This document shows, piece by piece, positions 37,401-46,400 of a DNA stretch of 64,000 nucleotides; position 1 is the stretch's first letter; every line of letters starts with the position of its first letter. Made by a program: the position numbers and the translations under genes. The stretch comes from Setophaga petechia (taxonomy: Eukaryota; Chordata; Aves; Passeriformes; Parulidae), in assembly GCA_024362935.1 (NCBI GenBank), contig JANCRA010000019.1, positions 11,466,501 to 11,530,500 of the forward strand, read 5' to 3'. The notes under the pieces are model-generated. The model saw only the letters and a program-made list of their open reading frames with translations. It ran no database searches and was not told the DNA's origin.

Positions 37401-40400
37401 ACAGTCTGCAGAGCTCAGGACCCAGATGGGTGTGCCAAGGAGACAATAGCTCAAGAGTTTTCTAGTCTATACGTAGTCAATCAGTCTGTCTGTCTGTCTG
37501 TCTCTCTCAGAGCCACATATTTGTGCCCTTAACCAAAGTACAAGGGCATGGTTATTACAGATGCTGAAGACAGCAATTGGCAATAACAATTGATTGCAGG
37601 TACAAACCAGTTTTGCCTTCTGCCTGTCCACAGAAGATACAAATCTAAGAATACTGCAGATGCCACAGACATCTTGCAAGGCTGCTCAGGGAGGGTTGCA
37701 AACAGAGAAAAGCAAACATTGTCTGGTATAATCCACTTCAGGCAAAAGTCTCAAATCATGTAACTCTTTTAGAGAGACTTCATCATCAGTTTACATTCAT
37801 AAATGCTCTCAACCCTCCCTTCTCTCCCTTTGGTTTTATGTTCATAGTTTCAAATATTTTTTCTCTCCTTATTTTCATGTTTTGAACATTAAGCTTAACT
37901 TGTCCTATTTGTATATTTGTTGCAGAACATCTTTAACTGATCTTCCTCCCTTTGCACATTGCAGGTATTGCTTCTAGAGCCATTAAGCCCACGTTAGGCA
38001 TCATTGATCCTTTACACACCCTGTCTATGCCTGAACGAATAGTGGCCAACAGTGGCTTTGATGTGCTTTGGTGAGTTTTCTGCATAGGCTGCTACATGAA
38101 TTTATTTAAATTTTGTATTTTTACTATGATGATTGTAGAAAAATGTATTTTGTGAGCACAAGAGGATTATCTTTTTTTTCTGTTTGCTGTTCTTGTTAAG
38201 GTGAGCTCTGTCAGACTTTCCTCTTAGTTTCACTGCCTCCCTCAGAATGTATGGAAACAAATCCCGCATTTGCAGAAATTTGAATGTTTTTGCAGTGCAA
38301 CTGGAGAAACTCTTTGCTTCCAGAATAGCTCTTGTCAGGGAAGAGAGTCCAGGGGTCCCATTTTAAGGGATCATGAAGATAGATGATTAATCACATTTGT
38401 AATAGCATTTATCATAAATCACAGACATGGCAGGGAATAGAGAATAAGAATTTTCTAACAAAAGCCATGATGTGTCAATAAAAATTCATAAAAGCTTGTG
38501 AGATACCAGCAGGTCTTTACCCAGTTATGGTCATCTTCAGAACCAATCTCATAGTTTGCTTTTTACTTTGCACAAAATTTTATTAATCTCAAACCAACAG
38601 CTTAACTGCACAAAATACATTGGCATTTCTATTTGGAGAACCACAGCTTACTTTGCTTCTGGGTGCTATGTATATTAAAGTAATAGATATGTAATGAAAC
38701 TGTGACTTCTCAAGTGTGGTCAAGGACCCTGGCCTGCAATGTCGGTAGTGGAAAAAAGGCATTTGTTCATTAATAAAACTGGTTTGTCTGTAGTTTTGCT
38801 CATCTTACTAGAGTCATAGGCAGTGCCTCTTCTTTATGTGGTCAGATTCATGAGTGTCTGGGAGATGAGACTCTTGGCAATTCCACTTAGCTTAAATATC
38901 ACCCATAATTTTTTTAAGGTCGGTACCTCTAGAAGAAAAGTACCCTATGAAGTTTCCAGTGCTAAAATCTCTTATGGTTCCTGTCCTACAGAAAGGAAAT
39001 GCACTCATTGCACATGCACAGCCCTCTTCAGTGAAAAACACTACAGGTGCTGGTGCATCCAACCAGGCTTTTAGCGGGTGTGAGCTGATAGAAGGGGTCT
39101 GTGTTTAGGTTGCCTTCTGTGTGTGTGTTGGAGGGGAAGTGCTCTGGATGTGCTGTCTGTGAGATTGTATTTCTTGTTTCAGCAGCCATTGGACACCAGA
39201 AATAAAAAAGAACCTGCATTCAAAGGACAGCAGGGCAGTGAAAGGGAGCTCTCTCCTTTAAGTAATTGATTTCTCCATCTTTCTGTCAGCCATGCCCTGG
39301 AGTCGTACACTGCTCTCCCTTACCACCAGCGCAGCCCCTGCCCCTCCAACCCCATCGAGCGCCCGGCCTACCAAGGCAGCAACCCCATCAGCGACATCTG
39401 GGCTCTGCATGCTCTGAGAATTGTCGCCAAGTACCTGAAAAGGTAACACACTTAACAGCCATCCCCCCTGCAGGGCACTCCGTGCACAGTGCCCCATAGG
39501 GGGGGCCTGCAAGAATGGAAATTTTAGGCTAGAATGAGGCAAACTGCAACATTAAGCTTTTGTTTTCTACCCTGGATTTTTATTAAATAAAGCAAAACAT
39601 TTTTCAGATAAAATTTGGATTAGTAGTTTGTCTTGAGGAGGTAGCTTTTTAATGCCTCTGTGAGCCTATTCTTGAAGTCCTCAGTTAAAGGTATTTCGAG
39701 TTGTTCAGTTAATATGGGAGCAGAATTTACATTTCTTTTTTTCAAGAACTTCATTTCTAAGACAGTATAAGGGGTATATGTAACAAACTGAATAAAATAC
39801 TGCTGATGTTACTTCTGTGGTCTTCAGTGTAAATTAAGATATGCACATATGAATGTGCAAAAGTATGCATGTATTGCAAGCTTTCTCGTTCTTAAAGACC
39901 TTCAGTTTAGAATAGGTATTGCCTTAGCTGGGAATTGGTGTTGATCCCTGTTAATAAAGTTTTAGCCTCTTTACAACTTTTGCATACCATTTGCACTTCT
40001 ATTAAATATCAATGTGGGGTTTTTTGAAAAAATTTTTCACAGTACCTAGTGAGTCAAAATGGTTTTTGTTCCTTTGGAATCTATTCATGAGACATTTTCT
40101 CCTTACTGTCAAACTTCAAAAGGATCCTGAGACACAGGAAGCCAGGGAATCCTGTCTTCATCCCACACAGTTGGTGGGGTCAAGAGCACCACCTAATGAG
40201 ATGGTGAGAAAGCTGGAGTGATTCTGGAGCCATACACAGAATTACCAAACATTCTAACTAGAATTTTTTGATTCACCACTGAATTGAATATGGTTAAATC
40301 CACTCTATTTATTTGGTTTTTGGAAAAGTGAAAGGAAGCTTGCCCTTCAGTGAACCAGTATGATCTACATAAGTGATCCAGATGCAGGCTTGTTCTTTTA

Positions 40401-43400
40401 CCGAAGCATGGCTTGATTCCGTTTCCACCATTTTAATCTCAGTTTATCTTTTAGATTTTTTTGTATATCTGTCCATAAAGAAGTCCTCTCTCCCTTCTCC
40501 CTCCTGAATCACCAATCTGTTTGTGAATTCATTGGTACCATTTGCCTCCATGGTGCACAGAGCCATCAGAAACCCTGAAGACCGTGAAGCAAGAGCCAAC
40601 ATGCACCTGGCAAGTGCTTTTGCTGGGATTGGCTTTGGCAATGCTGGAGTTCATCTCTGGTGAGTACAGAGAAATAGTAACTCCATCTGAGGTCAGCTTA
40701 CAGCTAGTGTTTGTTTCAGATTGTCAAAGATGTTTCTGCCCTTGTTGCTGAATGTACAGTAAGGGTTTGTAGCCTGGCCTGTGTTGCTGAAGGACCTGGG
40801 TGTTGTGACACACTGATGGGCTCTTGTCATCTATGTGTGTAAGGATTGTGTATTCGTGGGTTGTGATACTCAAAACCAGTCACATGAAAATTACAAAACA
40901 CAGCCTTTTTTACCTTCCTTGGTAGTAAAAACAAGAGTGAAAAAGTCAATGACACTTAAAATGTTAGATTCCATGCCAGCTGTTCTGCAGTGAGACAGCA
41001 ATGATGTAATCTTGAGTTTTTCCTGAACTGATGCAATTATCTGTAAGTTTGTCTGTGGGATAGGCAATGAACAATCTGAAATGAGCTGTAATAATTATTG
41101 CAAGGCAAGATAGTTTCATTTGGATGAAAATCTCAAAGAAGCAAAACCTAAAAGTGAATTGTGTACAGAAGTTATTAGCAGTCATTCTCTTCAGAGACCT
41201 TCCTTTCATTCCTTTTCTTTGAGAAAGTCTACTTTTATAATTATATCTCAAAATTAAACTTTATTTTTCTCAGACAGTGTGAACACATAGGTATGCAGAC
41301 TATGATATTTTTGGCATATTTACATTACTTTAGGAACTGAAGATCTTTCAGTTCAGTCAGTGAAGTAATATAACTTCACACTCACAAAGTAAGGAGGTAC
41401 TGTTTTTTCCAGCTAGGTCCCTGAGGTGCAGAGGGATGAGGGTTTTCTGTACCTATATCCACATCATACCTGTCAATGCCTTCTGAGAATCTCTGCTGAA
41501 GAGACTTGCATACTGAAAACTGACCACAGAAGGGACTGAACACAAATCTTCCAAATACCAGGAGAGCTGCCCTAACCACTCTCTCTCTGCTCTCTGTTCC
41601 AGCCATGGAATGTCTTACCCTATTTCTGGTTTGGTGAAAACTTACAAACCAAAGGATTATAACGTGGATCACTCTTTAGTGGTAAAACTTGTTTATTTTG
41701 GGGTTTTTAATATACATTTCAAATATCTGTTATCTGTCATTAATGAGCATTAAAGTCCATTGAAGTTAAAAGTACATGTCCTGTTGATGTGTTTTATTCT
41801 TTTTTTCTTGTTGTTTTTTTTTTTTTTCCAGCCTCATGGCCTTTCTGTGGTGCTGACATCCCCAGCAGTGTTTGCCTTCACAGCACAGATACATCCTGAA
41901 CGTCACTTAGAAGCTGCAGAAATTCTAGGTAGGAACCTCTGTGGGTACAGTTCTTGTGTACAAATGGAATTCTTTCCAAAATGACATTTTGGGATTGAAA
42001 AACACTGTGTGCAAGCAGTTGTCATTGGTTGTTAGGAGGGGTTTAAGTTTAGAAAACAAGATTGTGGAATTAGATGTCATGCAAATTAGATAGAATAATG
42101 CTGAATTTTGATATTATATTATGTGATTAGAGGAGCAAGCTGGAGAAACCTGATTCTTGGCTAGAAAAGTGGACAGCTGAAATTAACTGGAGGTCTGTTG
42201 CAAATCAAAAAAGAGTAGCTGTGATTAGCACAACTCTTGTCACTTTATGAAGAGTAGTTACCACAAAGTGAACCAGTACTCAGGGGCATTTGTTGGCTAA
42301 AAGGAAGTATTTTCCCTAACAAATTCCCTGCTGTGGCAGTGATTTAGAACAGTGATATTTTGAATCACTCCTGCTCTTTTTTCCATGGCACACAGCTGTG
42401 GGTTTTGGTCTTTCTAATGTAGGCCTGAGCTTGTTTGTAGGTGTTGGAATTTCTCAGTGGCTGATGCCAAGGGAAAGCTTTTCCTGGAGTTGCTCTTCTG
42501 TTGACACATATGTAATGGGTAAAAAGAGATTAATGAACAAAATGGCCTTTTCTGCTTTTTAGCAGAATAAAAGTGAATGTTGCAAGCTGACAGCTCATTT
42601 AAAGGTTATTTTGTCATATAGTGCCTTGTTATTTTACAGCCCATGACCAAAGGGTGTCCTAAGAGAAAGGATAGCTCTTTATTATACCTCCAGCATGACT
42701 GTGTGTAATAAACCAGCTTCCAGTGATGTAGTCTCAGAGCTTCTAGCTGTGACAGCATGGCTCTGCACTGAGCTAATTTATTTGTCTAAGGTCAGGGGGT
42801 TTGCCTGCACTAGGTTTTGTGTTGTGGCTACACTGCTGCTAAAACACATGCTGGCCAAGGAGCAGGCACAGCCACATGCACAGCAGTGCAGGGAGTGGAG
42901 AAAAAGTGGTTAGGTCAACTCTCCTGTTATTTGGAAAATTTGTGTTCAGTCCCTTTTATGGTCAGCCTTCTGTATGCAAGTCACAGCAGTCCAGTCACAT
43001 GAATTACTTGCTTGTGTAATTAATCTCAAAGCATTGGAGATCTCAAGAAGAACAGGACTTTAATATAGACATTTTATAGTATTTTTATATAGTATAAATA
43101 TTTTATATATAATATATTATTTTATGGTATTTTTTATATTTTATTGTATTTTATAGAGGGTGTAGAACAATGTGGTCAGAAAAACTACATTGGGTTAAAG
43201 TTCTGTTTATTTCATAAACGGTCTGTGAGGTTGTTCAGGCTTCCTCTAATGTATGCTGTCCTGCTTATGGTCAAAACCAAAACACAAACTCAGCTGGAGT
43301 CATATACTGAGCTAATAAATATCTGTGTTCCTACAGCAATTACACACAACTAAAATTAGTTAAACAAAATGTGTCTGGATAACTGGTCAGCACAGCATAT

Positions 43401-46400
43401 CAGAAACTTTCAGCTCTGGCTCTTGATTTCAAAACAAGTGACTGAAAAGCTGTTCCCTTAGGTTTTGTGGTATTAACTTCTGCCATAAATTCTGTCTCTA
43501 GAAGTTCTGTTAATTTTCTCAGTAGAAAGTTTAACTACGTCGTTGTGTGCCTTGCTGGAAAGGGATTCTGCTGAAAACATGTCACGTGGGATTGAATTTA
43601 TTCATTCCCATCTGGGGTGTTTACTTCTGAGTCCACTCCAGAGTCCAACTGACTACAGTAGCTGATTCAAATCTGTCATGTTGCCAAATGCAATGACTAA
43701 GAAGGTATTTTATGACATGAAGCAGATTACTAAATAGTTTTGTTGTGTGTATGTACAGCTGTGAATTTGGGTACAGCCAGAAAAAGTCTAATACCTCCCT
43801 GGATGGATTCTTAGACAGTTGAAATAGGGGTGCATGTGGCCAGAGATTTTCTAAGAGCAATAAAAGACTGATTAATCTTTTAAGCTGAGCAAAAAGAAAG
43901 TACTAGAACTATGGTAATATTTTGAAACTGCCAACCACATTTACTGTCATACTTTATCCTCCTCCCTTTCCCTTTTACTTTACCATCTGAAGATAGAGGG
44001 TTTATGTCCTTTTGCTGTGGAGTTACCCCTCCACAGCAAAACCCAGGATAAACTTAGACTTCATGGCGTGGCCCCAATAGCACAAGACTTTGTACAAGAC
44101 TCTCTCATACCTTATTTATCTTTTTTTCCCAGACATTATTTACTACATTACTGCCAGCCTTACTACCTGAATATCTGAGCTCTTCAAGTGAGCTTGCAGG
44201 TCTCCTATTCCCTTAACTCCCTTTGAATGTTGCACTGAGCTCTGTGAGGATCACAGAAGATATTTTTCCTGTAGCTATGTGTTGCTCTTACTCATCTCTC
44301 AGTGTGGCACTTAGACCTTAAATAGTTCTGCTGTAACATCACTGAGGTCACACAGAGAACCAATTTAGCTTGGGTTACTTTGAAAGAAATCATATGGAGG
44401 AACTTGGGTCTTCTACTTGGACATACTTTTATTATTACTTTTAAGTAAGTCCTGAACATTCATTGAAGAAGGGAACACGAGCTATTCTGTAAGAAATATT
44501 TATAATCATTCATTTTGTATTGGTGTTTTCATTACTGTTCAGTAGTTGTTTCAAAGACAGCAGTTCCTCCTCTTCAGCTCTACAGTACCCTACACAAGTC
44601 AGCACATATTCAAACAGCAATAAATTTAGAATTTACTCAACATGCTGAACACTGCCCTGCTGTCTCCTGCCTTTTTCAGGCCACGTGCTGTAGTCCTCTC
44701 TGTCAATGTGTAATTGAACAGAACAATCCTCTAGATGTCAGCAGACTCAAGGCCTTAAAATGAAGTTAGCATTTGGCACACTGTCCATACAAATAAATAC
44801 CACTGATGTTCATGCATTAGCTGCTTTCCTCCCAGCAGTTAGTCAGACTAAAAAGTGCTTCTCCCTGTGAGCACAGAGGGAAAGGAAGTTAACCTCATGT
44901 GGCAGTTAGTCTTTCTGGCAGCTGTGAACGTGGCTCTGATCCTGTTTTATTCCACCTTTCACAAACCATTCCAACTGTAAAATGAGGACTGATTCCTCTT
45001 TCTACTTCATGTTGCTTTTAGGGCATGTATGGATATGTATTCAGCTGATATTATGATTAAATTAAGTCCAGGACAGGCTTCCTCTGCTCTCTCCACCCTA
45101 CAGTCAAGGCATTATGTCTTATTTTAGGAGCTGACATCCGCACTGCCAGAATCAAAGATGCTGGGCTTATTTTGGCAGACACACTCCGGAAATTCCTATT
45201 TGATCTGAATGTTGATGATGGCTTGGCTGCAATTGGTTATTCCAAAGCAGACATCCCTGCATTAGTCAAAGGCACTCTGCCTCAGGTAAGACAGAGAGCA
45301 AAACAGTTTTTCTTGTCAAATAAAATACAACAGATTTTGGAAAAAACCCAGAAGTGCTTCTTTTCTGGCAAGTTTTATTTCTGTTCCTGCATGAAAACTA
45401 TTTAAATGGAGAAAATTATGGATAGTCAACTGTATATTGTTTCACTCCACAGCTTAGGTTTTTCTTTTCAGTGGGATGGAGTGCATGCTGCAGCTTTCAC
45501 ATGGATACAGAAAAAAGGGCTAAGTGTTTGGTTTGGGGTTTTTTTAATGTTACAATTTTTAAAAAGAGGATGTTTTTCATAGGCCTGTGATCTTTGTAGT
45601 AGATACTGCTTTTTTTATAACTACCTCTCTTAATTATGTGTGCAGGTGGTCTATAGATAAAGCCTTAATACCAAGTGCTATCTGGTAAGAATGATCAAAC
45701 TCACTTTGCATTAAACTTTCCATATTGAGAAGTTGCATTTTTCTTCGCAGATGGCTTTTTTGTTCCATTGACCCCCATCAGAATTTGAAATAAGGTCCCC
45801 TGGGATGATATAGATTAAACTTGTAATACCCTTTATTGTTTCAGTGCCCACAAAGACACTGCAAAAAGCAACACACCACTCTTAAAGCAAAATCCAGAGT
45901 CTTCCTTGTAAAAGACAGTTTGATTCATATGATACGGACCTAGTATTTGTTCCCACCAAGTTGCAAGGGAAATATATACTATGGAGAAAGTGAAAGTTGT
46001 TCAGGCCAAAAGGTTATTCACTTTTTACAGCAGATCCTGTATAGTTCTTCTCACTCATAAATCTCAGAGCACCTTAGAACAGTTACATTAACAGTAAATA
46101 TTAATATTCCTAATTTATACCTGAGAAAGTGACACAAAGGTGTAACTACTTAGGATCACACACAACAGAGCAGTGGCAAAGCCAGGAGGGAAACTAAGGT
46201 CTCTGAGCACCCATGAAGTAGGTTATCCATGTGCAGTGTTATGGGGCGTTTGGAGGGTTTGTTTTGACAAACATGTTTCTTTAAAACAAACATTGAATGC
46301 AAGTTTTGTTTAGCTGGGGAAGGGTTCTTCACCAAAAGATGTTGAAGGGTTTTTCTGTCTTCTTATGGCATTGGTGATTCATTGTACTGTGTAAAATGAG

